Source: Sphingobium lactosutens (GTDB lineage: Bacteria > Pseudomonadota > Alphaproteobacteria > Sphingomonadales > Sphingomonadaceae). From it: a stretch of 64,000 nucleotides of DNA. Within the stretch, counting starts at the first letter, position 1, and each line of letters begins with the position of its first letter. The stretch spans positions 169,081 through 233,080 of the forward strand of contig NZ_QJQX01000075.1 of the NCBI RefSeq assembly GCF_013393185.1, in the 5' to 3' direction. The notes under the pieces were generated by a model, which was not told the DNA's origin, did no database searches, and saw only the letters and a program-made list of their open reading frames with translations. The position numbers and the translations under genes are program-made. Below, piece after piece: positions 57,243 through 64,000 of the stretch.

Positions 57243-58628
57243 ATGGACCAGCCAAAAATGAATGAAAAGCCTGCGCTCACAATAAATGATCGTGAAGGAA
57301 AATTATGGCTTGATGCTGCAAGCCCTATTCAGATCATGCGTGAAGATTCCGCTCCACACAGAATCTCAATCTGTGCACAATCTAGGAGTGAAACAGACGA
57401 TAAATTGAAAGTGCATCTTAGGCTTAATCGATCTGATGCCTACCGCTTGATTGATGAATTGCAAGCGGCTCTCGACGCAGATACCAAAGTTGGCGCTGAA
57501 ACAGTGATAAAGCGCAAAAATCTTCTCATGCCGATCAATGGCGGCGTAAACACCGAAACGGGTGATATAATTTTATCTTTCCGAGATTACTCTGGGTTAG
57601 AATATCATCATCATTTACCGTTTGATCAAAGTGGCGCACTGTTTGAAACACTTGAACAAGCTACGAAATCATCTGAAGAATGGCATGATGCCAATTTCAC
57701 TGAAGATCATAAAGGCATTAAAAAGGTAAATATTCAGCCTCGAGAAGCAAAATCGATCTTTCTTGGAGAAGACCCTCTAACAGAAAAGCCCATTTTAATT
57801 GTCCGCCTTGAGACGGGACACCAATACTCCTTCCTCATAGATAGAAAAATCCTTGAACAGATTTTCAAGAAAAAGAAACTGCCATCCACCCCCTTTAAAT
57901 ACCAAACTGACCCCTGGACTTCTATCGCCGACGATATTGAATGGTTCGAGAAGGAGTGGTGTACGCTTTATGAAGCTCCCTCCGACGCTGATATACGACG
58001 CGGCAGCGCTGCGCTGCGAAGATTGCTTATCGAGGATTGGATAGGCAAAGCATGGCGCCATTTTGGTTTTCAGAAACAGCCTTCGATAGTAGGCCCCGAC
58101 CTAATCAAATTGGCAACCACCCAAGGCCATGAAATTAGGCACATCACATCGGTGATCTCTGGCGGAGCAACGATAGATGGCATTCAATTAGCTATGCTCG
58201 GTCACGCACGGGCAAACAATCCAACGACGGGAGTGAGCGTCGATGCGGACGAAGGCTTCGCAGTCGTAACATTCTCCATTACCCGCGACGCGCGGGGAGA
58301 AGCGGACGAGGGAGATTTAGAAAGACTGATTAACAAAGAATGGATGTTATCGCGATACCTCGACGCGCCTGGCATGGTCCGAAAAGGGGAAACAATTTCC
58401 CGACGAGATATCGTGACATATTTCGCCAACGTTGGCGGCGGCGTACATCTTGGCCCCGCTAGAAAAGAAAAAGAAAAAAATTACGCTCTCATTGAAGAGT
58501 TAATAAACAAAATAGGCGCGCTTACCATGGATGGCGTTTTTTTTGAGTTATTATCGATTGGTCAAGCGATCGGCCGATCTAATGATTTGAACAAGCTTGT
58601 GAAGGAAATTCGGCGGTCACAAATATGA
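57243..58628 (+). CDS. Protein of unknown function, AT-rich, probably acquired
   Basis: A 461-aa soluble protein that I cannot assign. Residues 1-200 look beta-rich with many charged turns. About 220-260 is an acidic helical link (DDIEWFEKEWCTLYEAPSDAD). The C-terminal half (260-461) is helical, with GPDLIKLATTQGHEIRHITS and GGATIDGIQLAMLGHA, and a late ISRRDIVTYFANVGGGVHLG. GC content and codon use are far below the flanks. It starts 1 nt after the uvrA stop, with GGAG within the uvrA end as ribosome site. Its right edge coincides with a broken toxin gene. Confidence 0.65.
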   Translation: MDQPKMNEKPALTINDREGKLWLDAASPIQIMREDSAPHRISICAQSRSETDDKLKVHLRLNRSDAYRLIDELQAALDADTKVGAETVIKRKNLLMPINGGVNTETGDIILSFRDYSGLEYHHHLPFDQSGALFETLEQATKSSEEWHDANFTEDHKGIKKVNIQPREAKSIFLGEDPLTEKPILIVRLETGHQYSFLIDRKILEQIFKKKKLPSTPFKYQTDPWTSIADDIEWFEKEWCTLYEAPSDADIRRGSAALRRLLIEDWIGKAWRHFGFQKQPSIVGPDLIKLATTQGHEIRHITSVISGGATIDGIQLAMLGHARANNPTTGVSVDADEGFAVVTFSITRDARGEADEGDLERLINKEWMLSRYLDAPGMVRKGETISRRDIVTYFANVGGGVHLGPARKEKEKNYALIEELINKIGALTMDGVFFELLSIGQAIGRSNDLNKLVKEIRRSQI

Positions 58629-58632
58629 TGTA

Positions 58633-58740
58633 ACTCGCCGCAATCATCCCAATGCCGGAGACATAATCTGCGTCATGCCCGCGATCGCGCAGCCATCGGC
58701 ACAGAGCCGGCGGCAATTGCGCATCGACAAGGAATTTCAT
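58633..58740 (-). pseudogene. Truncated DUF5615 PIN-like toxin gene
   Basis: ATG 58740 opens MKFLVDAQLPPALCRWLRDR, the standard start of DUF5615 PIN-like toxins, continuing as GHDADYVSGIGMIAAS. Homology stops after about 36 residues, at the edge of the AT-rich gene; intact members have about 100-120 residues. The frame then reads on meaninglessly to a stop at 58579. The start overlaps the DUF433 antitoxin stop by 4 nt (ATGA), as in intact pairs. The toxin lacks its later acidic residues and is presumably dead. Confidence 0.8.
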
Positions 58741-58970
58741 TCGGCAGCGATAACCACGGGATGATCGGCCATGGCCGCCGCATAACCCAACACCGCCCGC
58801 ACATCATCCGCGCTCAGATAGGGAAAATCCTCGACAATCTCGTCCGTGCTCGCCCCACCGGCCAGCATCTCCAATATGTCGCTCACCCGCACGCGCGTGC
58901 CGACTACAATCGGACGCCCTCCGCAGATGGCGGGATCGACGGCGATACGGGGAAAGCCTGCAAGGGTCAT
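58737..58970 (-). CDS. DUF433 domain-containing antitoxin
   Basis: A 77-aa protein, complete DUF433 domain. FPRIAVDPAICGGRPIVVGT, VSDILEMLAGGASTDEIVEDFPYLSADDVRAVLGYAA is the family winged helix-like pattern. Such proteins pair with DUF5615 toxins as type II antitoxins. Start ATG 58970 fits the family N terminus. The cognate toxin next to it is truncated, so this may be an orphan antitoxin now. Confidence 0.88.
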   Translation of the reverse strand: MTLAGFPRIAVDPAICGGRPIVVGTRVRVSDILEMLAGGASTDEIVEDFPYLSADDVRAVLGYAAAMADHPVVIAAE

Positions 58971-59100
58971 GGTGGCGAAACTATCAGACAAGCGTCTTGC
59001 CCGCCAGATTTTCTCCGAATCTTGTCCGATATGGACCAATCCCCGCATCACGCCTCTGCGCGATATGGAAAGCCACATGCTTCCGCGCTATCATCGTCCC

Positions 59101-59271
59101 ATGACCAAGCTAACCCCCATCGAGTCTGAATTTGCGACGACCGAGGAGGCCGAAGCCCATGATGCATGGGTCCACGCCAAGGTGGAAAGGGCGCTCGCCT
59201 CCACCAAGCCGCGCATCCCGCATGACGCAGTCATGGCGAAGGCACAGGCCATTCTCGACAAATATAAATGA
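59101..59271 (+). CDS. Type II antitoxin (for ParE/RelE toxin)
   Basis: A 56-aa helical, acidic/basic protein starting at ATG 59101. ATTEEAEAHDAWVHAKVERAL and HDAVMAKAQAILDKYK look like the DNA-binding and toxin-wrapping helices of stability-type antitoxins. The ATGA overlap with the toxin start (59268) is the standard coupling. I name it from its partner as much as from sequence. Confidence 0.75.
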   Translation: MTKLTPIESEFATTEEAEAHDAWVHAKVERALASTKPRIPHDAVMAKAQAILDKYK

Positions 59272-59546
59272 CCCTGCCCGTCGTCTGGGATGACGAAGCC
59301 GAAGCGGCCCTGCTCACCATCCTCGACTATATCGGATCACGCAACAAACCGGCGGCTGACCGGCTCTACAGAGCCATCCGGCATATGGTCGACAACCTGC
59401 CTAACCATCCCTACGCCCATCGCCCCGGCCGCAGACCCGGTACGCGGGAGGCTGTAGTCCACCCCAATTATATCCTCATCTACCGCATCGCCGCTGATGC
59501 CATAGAGGTGCTGACGCTGGTCCATGCCCGCCAGCAATATCCCTAA
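59268..59546 (+). CDS. Type II toxin, RelE/ParE family
   Basis: A 92-aa protein with the RelE/ParE fold. It reads VVWDDEAEAALLTILDYIGSRNKPAADRLYRAI, a GRRPGTREAVVHPNYILIYRI strand pair with the conserved Arg, and a terminal VLTLVHARQQYP, the ParE-type ending. Gyrase inhibition (ParE) is more likely than ribosome-dependent mRNA cutting (RelE), judged from the C terminus only. Intact, with its antitoxin upstream. Confidence 0.88.
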   Translation: MTLPVVWDDEAEAALLTILDYIGSRNKPAADRLYRAIRHMVDNLPNHPYAHRPGRRPGTREAVVHPNYILIYRIAADAIEVLTLVHARQQYP

Positions 59547-59635
59547 GCCACCCCAAAATCCTATTTGCTGTCCTACACGCCCCTGATCTGCCTACCCTCC
59601 CGGCAAGCATCCCTCTTTGCAGCAGGAGCCTTGCC

Positions 59636-60712
59636 ATGACCTGTCAGTTCCCGCCCCTTCCCCAGCCGTCCGGCCAGATCCGCGAGGATGGCTGGTCGCC
59701 CGCGCGCCAGCGGCGTTTCCTTGAAACCCTGGCCTCCTGCGGCGTCGTGCAGCTCGCCTGCGAGTCCGTCCGCATCACCGCGCGCAGCGCCTATAACCTC
59801 CGCATCCGCCGCGACGGCGCGGCCTTCCGCCTCGGCTGGGACGCGGCCATCCTCATCGCTCGCGCGCGCCTCGCCGACGATCTGCTCGCCCGCGCCATCA
59901 CCGGCTGCACCGACACGATCCGCCGCGACGAGGAGAATTTCGAAGTCACCCGCCACCGCCACGACAACCGCCTCGCCATGTCGATGCTGTCGCGGCTGGA
60001 TCGCATGGCGGATTCCCCGCCCGAAGGGTCCGACGCCGCCCTCGCCCGCGTCGTGGCGCAGGATTTCGTCGCCTTTCTCGACCTGATCTGCCCGGAGCAG
60101 GCGGCGGTGGAGGAGGCCGACCGGCTGAACCTCCCCCGCCCCGGCCCGGAGCCGGAGGCGACCCACTTAAACATACCCAGCGCGCGCGAAATGGCGGACG
60201 CCCGGATGCTCGACGGCGACCGGCCCGACACGCCCGAACCGGTCGAGGAGGATAGCGCGACCGCCCTTTCGCCCGGCGCGTCGGTGGCGCTTTTCATCGC
60301 CGCCCGCCTCGCCCTCAACATGCCCCAGAAACCGCCGGTTTCCGAGACCCTGCAACGGTGTGAACTTCGCCCACAGCACGTCAATCGCGCCACCCTTCCG
60401 CCCGAAGAAGCCGCCGCCCGGCTGCGCGGCATCTGGTGGGATGAAGATCGGGAGGGCTGGCGCACCGACTATCCCGCCCCGCCCGGCTTCGACGGTGAGG
60501 AAAGCGACGCAATCTACGATATCGACGATTATGAGCGCGACCTGACGCCGCAGGAGGAGGAAGCCCTCGCCATCCGCGACAAGGCCGAGCGCCGCCCCTA
60601 TGAGGACGCCGCCGCCCGCGCCCGCGACGCCTTTTTCGGCTTCGTCACGGCCAGCGGCGCGGCGGCGCATGGCGCGATGGCGACCGCGGCGGGCCATGCC
60701 GCGACCGGATGA
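59636..60712 (+). CDS. Hypothetical protein with N-terminal helix-turn-helix-like region
   Basis: A 358-aa soluble protein. Residues about 20-60 (WSPARQRRFLETLASCGVV, then VRITARSAYNLRIR) look like a small-terminase or resolvase-type HTH. The rest is acidic and low in complexity (a Pro/Glu-rich section about 170-205; DIDDYERDLTPQEEEAL near 300). I believe similar genes are frequent in sphingomonads, but no function is known to me. Ribosome site AGGAG lies 10 nt before the ATG. Confidence 0.7.
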   Translation: MTCQFPPLPQPSGQIREDGWSPARQRRFLETLASCGVVQLACESVRITARSAYNLRIRRDGAAFRLGWDAAILIARARLADDLLARAITGCTDTIRRDEENFEVTRHRHDNRLAMSMLSRLDRMADSPPEGSDAALARVVAQDFVAFLDLICPEQAAVEEADRLNLPRPGPEPEATHLNIPSAREMADARMLDGDRPDTPEPVEEDSATALSPGASVALFIAARLALNMPQKPPVSETLQRCELRPQHVNRATLPPEEAAARLRGIWWDEDREGWRTDYPAPPGFDGEESDAIYDIDDYERDLTPQEEEALAIRDKAERRPYEDAAARARDAFFGFVTASGAAAHGAMATAAGHAATG

Positions 60713-60758
60713 TACGCGTCCGGCATGGGCGGGGCGCCGGGCGGAACCGGGCCGTCAT

Positions 60759-60787
60759 TTGCTATTTTGCGCCCGATGCCCTATATA
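60759..60787 (+). promoter_or_regulatory. Sigma-70-type promoter of the cold-shock gene
   Basis: TTGCTA (60759-60764), 17 nt, TATATA (60782-60787). Transcription would start near 60794, giving a 5' leader of about 120 nt before the ATG at 60916, a length typical for cold-shock genes. The -10 lies in the palindrome CCCTATATAGGG. Confidence 0.65.
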
Positions 60788-60915
60788 GGGCGGGCTATAG
60801 TCGCAAATCGACGGTCTTCGGCGCTTTGCGGCTCCCTATATCCTTCTTTCCCTGCCCCTCTAGCAACCCGGCGCGTCCACACGGGATGCGTCGCATTGAA
60901 AGAAGGAAATTTTCC

Positions 60916-61128
60916 ATGAGCATCGTCGGAACCGTCAAATTCTTCAACGCCGACAAGGGCTATGGCTTCATCGCTCCCGATGACGGCAGCCCGGACGCGT
61001 TCGTCCACATCAGCGCCGTCGAGCGCGCCGGCCTCGCCACGCTGCGCGAAAAGGACCGCGTCTCCTATGATCTGGAGCAGGACCGTCGTGGCAAGATGGC
61101 GGCTGTGAACATCTCGCACGCCGAATAA
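60916..61128 (+). CDS. Cold-shock protein (CspA family)
   Basis: A 70-aa single OB-fold RNA chaperone. It has RNP1 KGYGFI (about 15-20) and RNP2 FVHIS (about 31-35), with VKFFNADKG before and a C-terminal YDLEQDRRGKMAAVNI. ATG 60916 follows an AGAAGGAAA ribosome site. A promoter and long leader upstream fit temperature-dependent mRNA folding, which is inference. Confidence 0.95.
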   Translation: MSIVGTVKFFNADKGYGFIAPDDGSPDAFVHISAVERAGLATLREKDRVSYDLEQDRRGKMAAVNISHAE

Positions 61129-61264
61129 CCGGCGTCCGGGGCGGGGGCCATCGTCCCCGCCTCCTCGGCCAAAGGCCCCTGCCGCCCGCGACCCGTCGTA
61201 TGGCGGCGCGGGCCGGCCGGGCGTCGCTCCCATGGCGTCCGGCCTCCTTCAAGGAGCCTGCATC

Positions 61265-61474
61265 ATGGCCAATACCGACTATCGCGCCCTTGCCGCCAAG
61301 GCGCATGACGAAGCCGCTGCCGCCACGCTGGACAATGTCCGCGACCGCTGCCTCCGCTCCGAAGCCGCCTTCCTCGCCATGGCCCATCGCCAGGATCTGG
61401 GCGACGCCAACCGCGCCCGCCGCGAACGGGGCGAAGACCCCTCGATCGACGAAGCGCCGGCCGTCCCGGCATAG
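61265..61474 (+). CDS. Small hypothetical helical protein
   Basis: A 69-aa soluble protein, alanine- and charge-rich, probably a helical hairpin (ALAAKAHDEAAAATLDNVRDR; AAFLAMAHRQD), ending in a flexible acidic/Pro tail. The ribosome site AAGGAG lies 8 nt before the ATG. It has no membrane segment or enzyme motif. It is one of three small genes (61265, 61579, 61978) downstream of the cold-shock gene. Confidence 0.65.
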   Translation: MANTDYRALAAKAHDEAAAATLDNVRDRCLRSEAAFLAMAHRQDLGDANRARRERGEDPSIDEAPAVPA

Positions 61475-61521
61475 GGTCCATCGCATCCCGCCCTCGCCCC
61501 GTCGCGCCCTGCATATTCCGG

Positions 61522-61546
61522 GGAACCCCTCGCCGCCCCACCGGTT
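61522..61546 (+). promoter_or_regulatory. Possible EcfG-type stress promoter
   Basis: GGAAC (61522-61526), 16 nt, GGTT (61543-61546), against the consensus GGAAC-N16-17-CGTT. It lies 33 nt before the ATG of the 61579 gene, at a sensible distance. Confidence 0.4.
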
Positions 61547-61578
61547 ATCGCTCCGACCCCGCAACAAGGAGCCTATCC

Positions 61579-61797
61579 ATGATCCGCACCCTGATCTTCG
61601 GCGCCATCGCCGGTTATGTCGGCAAGAAGCTCTATGATGAAGGCAAGTTGACCGAGTTCAAGGACGATCTCGTCACCCGCTATAATGAAGCGAAGGCGAA
61701 GCTGGAGGACCAGCGCACCGCGACCGGAAGCGAACCCGCCGCAGTGACCGCGCCGATCACGCCCGTCACCAGCCCCGCCCGGCCGCTGCCCAACTGA
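61579..61797 (+). CDS. Small hypothetical protein, YtxH-like
   Basis: A 72-aa protein. A short hydrophobic N terminus (RTLIFGAIAGYVGKKLYDEG) may anchor it in the membrane, followed by a charged helix (DDLVTRYNEAKAKLEDQR) and a Thr/Pro-rich tail. Overall it resembles small YtxH-like stress proteins. The ribosome site AAGGAG lies before the ATG, and a candidate EcfG promoter lies upstream. Confidence 0.65.
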   Translation: MIRTLIFGAIAGYVGKKLYDEGKLTEFKDDLVTRYNEAKAKLEDQRTATGSEPAAVTAPITPVTSPARPLPN

Positions 61798-61977
61798 TCT
61801 CTTCCCCTCCGGCGGCGGCAATAAACGCCACCGGCCGCCGCCCGTCTGATGCCATCCCCCCCTCTCACGGCATCGGCGGGCGGTTTCTTTTTGCCCGGTG
61901 GAAAATAGTTACTCTTACGCAACCATCGCCCCGCTCCGGGGTTGATCCGCCGACAGGGTTTGACAAGGAGAGCCATC

Positions 61978-62334
61978 ATGCAAAAACCCATCCTCGCAGC
62001 CGCCATCCTGGCGATGCTGCCGCTGGGCGCCTGCGTCTCGGACAATGGCGGCGGCGGCTACGGCTATGATCGCCCCGACGACCGCCGCGGCCCGCCCCGC
62101 CATCACCGCCGCCCGATCCGCGACAATGACGAAATCTACCGCGACCGCGACGGCCGCTATTATTGCAAGCGTGATGATGGCACCACCGGCACCATCGTCG
62201 GCGCTATAGCAGGCGGCGTCCTCGGCAATGTCATCGCCCCCGGTGGTTCCAAGACGCTCGGCACGATCCTCGGCGGCGCAGGCGGCGCCCTTGCCGGCCG
62301 GGCCATCGACAAGAACGACATCAACTGCGAATGA
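61978..62334 (+). CDS. Glycine zipper 2TM domain lipoprotein
   Basis: A 118-aa lipoprotein. The lipobox LPLGAC places the lipidated cysteine at residue 19 (AILAMLPLGACVS). A Gly/Asp/Arg-rich linker with many tyrosines follows, then the glycine zipper (TIVGAIAGGVLGNVIAPGG and LGGAGGALAGRAID), which inserts in the outer membrane, as in SlyB/Rickettsia 17-kDa antigen-like proteins. A last cysteine stands next to the C terminus. ATG 61978 has AAGGAGAG upstream. A bidirectional terminator follows. Confidence 0.85.
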   Translation: MQKPILAAAILAMLPLGACVSDNGGGGYGYDRPDDRRGPPRHHRRPIRDNDEIYRDRDGRYYCKRDDGTTGTIVGAIAGGVLGNVIAPGGSKTLGTILGGAGGALAGRAIDKNDINCE

Positions 62335-62350
62335 CACAGACCTGACGCAA

Positions 62351-62382
62351 AAAGGGCGCGGGGATCGCTCCCCACGCCCTTT
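62351..62382. terminator. Bidirectional terminator between lipoprotein gene and etfA
   Basis: AAAGGGCG plus GGGGA pairs with TCCCC plus CGCCCTTT (62351-62382), with a 4-nt TCGC loop and one C/A mismatch, framed by A and T runs. Confidence 0.85.
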
Positions 62383-62402
62383 CCACCATTGCGACGACAA
62401 GC

Positions 62403-63332
62403 TTACAGTTTTTCGGTAAGCTCGGGCACGATCTTGAAGAGATCGCCGACGAGGCCGATGTCGGCGACCTGGAAGATCGGTGCGTCCTCGTCTTTGTTGA
62501 TGGCGATGATGGTCTTGGAGTCCTTCATGCCGGCGAGATGCTGGATCGCCCCGGAGATGCCGACCGCGACATAGACTTCGGGCGCAACGATCTTGCCGGT
62601 CTGGCCGACCTGATAGTCGTTGGGCACATAGCCCGCGTCGACAGCGGCGCGGCTCGCACCGACCGCCGCGCCCAGCTTGTCCGCCAGCGGGAAGATCACT
62701 TCCTCGAAGGTCGGGCCGTCCTTGAGCGCACGGCCGCCCGAGACGATCACCTTGGCCGAAGTCAGTTCCGGACGCTCCAGCTTGGCGATTTCGGCGCCGA
62801 CGAAGGAGGAAAGCCCCTTGTCCCCGGTCGAAGCAACCGCTTCCACCGTGCCGCTGCCGCCTTCCCTGGCCGCCTTCTCGAAGGCCGTGCCGCGCACGGT
62901 GATGACCTTCCTGGCGTCCTTCGACCTGACGGTCGCGATCGCGTTGCCGGCGTAGATCGGCCGGGTGAAGCTGTCCTCGCTCTCGACCGAGAGAATGTCG
63001 CTGATCTGCATCACGTCGAGCAGAGCCGCGACACGCGGCGCGATATTCTTGCCGTTGCTGGTGGCCGGCGCGACGAACGCGTCGTGGCTGCCCATCAGCT
63101 CGACGATCAGCGGCGCGACATTCTCGGGCAGCGCATGGCCGAAAGCCGCGTCGTCGGCGACATGGACCTTGCCCACGCCCGCGATCTTGGCGGCTTCCTC
63201 GGCCACGCCGCCAACGCCTTGCCCGGCGACCAGCAGATGCACTTCACCCAGCTTGCCAGCGGCGGTGACGGCGGAAAGGGTGGCGTCCTTGACGGCGCCG
63301 CCCTCATGTTCAACCCACACAAGCGTCTTCAT
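62403..63332 (-). CDS. etfA: Electron transfer flavoprotein subunit alpha
   Basis: FAD-binding subunit of ETF, which passes electrons from acyl-CoA and other dehydrogenases to the quinone pool through ETF:quinone oxidoreductase. The 309 aa are family-typical. The C-terminal FAD domain has VVSGGRALK-like IVSGGRALKDG, GASRAAVDAGYVPNDYQVGQ, the signature VGISGAIQHLAGM, and INKDEDAPIFQVADIGLVG. Start ATG overlaps the etfB stop by 4 nt. Confidence 0.97.
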   Translation of the reverse strand: MKTLVWVEHEGGAVKDATLSAVTAAGKLGEVHLLVAGQGVGGVAEEAAKIAGVGKVHVADDAAFGHALPENVAPLIVELMGSHDAFVAPATSNGKNIAPRVAALLDVMQISDILSVESEDSFTRPIYAGNAIATVRSKDARKVITVRGTAFEKAAREGGSGTVEAVASTGDKGLSSFVGAEIAKLERPELTSAKVIVSGGRALKDGPTFEEVIFPLADKLGAAVGASRAAVDAGYVPNDYQVGQTGKIVAPEVYVAVGISGAIQHLAGMKDSKTIIAINKDEDAPIFQVADIGLVGDLFKIVPELTEKL

Positions 63333-64000
63333 GCGGCAACTCCCAGAGCTTTCAGCTTCGCGACCAGTTCATCGACATCGGCGACCTTCACGCCCGCCGA
63401 GCGCTTGGGCGGTTCGGCAACCTTGAGCGTTTCGAGGCGCGGCGCAATGTCGACGCCATAGTCAGCAGGCGCCTTGGTCGCGAGCGGCTTGCTCTTCGCC
63501 TTCATGATGTTGGGCAGCGAGGCATAGCGCGGTTCGTTGAGGCGCAGGTCGGTGGTGATGATCGCCGGGGTGTTGAGCTTCACCGTCTCCAGGCCGCCAT
63601 CGACTTCGCGGGTCACGCTGACCTTGTCGCCCTCGACCTCGACCTTGCTGGCGAAGGTGCCCTGCGGCAGGTTCAGCAGCGCGGCGAGCATCTGGCCGGT
63701 CTGGTTGCTGTCATCGTCGATCGCCTGCTTGCCCAGGATGATGAGGCCAGCGCCTTCCTCTTCCTGCACCTTGGCGAGCAGCTTGGCCACGCCCAGCGGT
63801 TCAACCTCATTGTCCGTCTGGATCAGGATCGCCCGGTCCGCGCCCATGGCAAGTGCGGTACGCAGCGTTTCCTGCGCCTTCGCCACGCCGATCGACACCG
63901 CGATCACCTCGGTCGCCACGCCCTTTTCCTTCAGGCGAATGGCTTCCTCGACCGCGATCTCGTCGAACGGGTTCATGCTCATCTTCACGTTCGCCAGATC
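63329..64000 (-). CDS. etfB: Electron transfer flavoprotein subunit beta (partial)
   Basis: AMP-binding subunit of ETF. 223 residues are in the window; the first about 25 residues lie beyond base 64000, where the frame is still open (visible start of fragment DLANVKMSMNPFDEIAVEEA). AMP- and EtfA-contact motifs are seen in GADRAILI, KQAIDDDSNQTGQMLAALL, VKLNTPAIITTDLRLNEPR and YASLPNIMKAKSKPL. The stop overlaps the etfA start (ATGA). Confidence 0.96.
   Translation of the reverse strand, partial: DLANVKMSMNPFDEIAVEEAIRLKEKGVATEVIAVSIGVAKAQETLRTALAMGADRAILIQTDNEVEPLGVAKLLAKVQEEEGAGLIILGKQAIDDDSNQTGQMLAALLNLPQGTFASKVEVEGDKVSVTREVDGGLETVKLNTPAIITTDLRLNEPRYASLPNIMKAKSKPLATKAPADYGVDIAPRLETLKVAEPPKRSAGVKVADVDELVAKLKALGVAA

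Overview
The window looks like a chromosomal segment from an alphaproteobacterium of the order Sphingomonadales, most likely Sphingobium, Sphingomonas or a close relative. This is judged from protein family content, not from a database search. Supporting points are high GC with strong third-position bias, a pyruvate dehydrogenase E1-beta carrying its own lipoyl domain, UrcA, TorF-type porin and DUF4170 proteins, an alphaproteobacterial LexA box (GAAC-N7-GAAC), candidate EcfG-type stress promoters and an alphaproteobacterial-style palindromic repeat. No rRNA, tRNA, CRISPR array or complete insertion sequence was seen.

Layout. 1-3457 (minus): pdhB (partial), pdhA, ftsB and eno. 3590-5710 (plus): a four-gene operon that parallels yqjD-yqjE-yqjK. 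5711-12629: a long palindromic repeat and a DUF4170 gene, then a minus-strand run carA / RraB-like / small membrane protein / carB / greA / rhomboid. 12784-17766: GatB/YqeY protein, a DUF559 nuclease inside inverted palindromic repeats, dnaG and rpoD with a perfect terminator. 17767-19230: an AT-rich segment with an FkbM methyltransferase, closed by a decayed second copy of the rpoD 3' end. 19312-33483: mixed accessory and housekeeping genes. They include MoxR ATPase and its VWA partner, GFA, DUF817, a soluble chemoreceptor, AT-rich orphans, a TorF porin, MAPEG, trmB, a dehydrogenase remnant, ThuA-like, DUF3857/transglutaminase and an M23 peptidase.

33724-48287 is a compact surface-glycan locus whose plus-strand genes mostly overlap by 4 nt. 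It encodes an HpcH-type aldolase, an IMPase-like phosphatase, a Wza-like exporter, a Wzz-like protein, a GtrB-like GT2, a GT-C membrane protein, an NAD-dependent epimerase/reductase, a TPP enzyme of the acetolactate-synthase fold, a GtrA-like protein and a methyltransferase. CDP-glucose 4,6-dehydratase (rfbG) and glucose-1-phosphate cytidylyltransferase (rfbF) lie on the opposite strand, followed by a GT39-like transferase. The combination of the CDP-4-keto-6-deoxyglucose pathway, an acetolactate-synthase-like enzyme and an SDR-type reductase suggests a two-carbon branched sugar (yersiniose or caryophyllose logic), possibly carried on a lipid by a GtrA/GtrB system. This is the most interesting candidate system here.

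48321-64000: pyrC, small genes, UrcA, an APH-like kinase, an 840-residue RTX protein with seven C-terminal 41-residue repeats, and SOS-regulated uvrA. An AT-rich gene of unknown function follows and has apparently truncated a DUF5615/DUF433 toxin-antitoxin pair. After it come an intact ParE-type pair, a cold-shock gene with a clear promoter, small stress-type genes, and etfA/etfB (etfB runs off the window).
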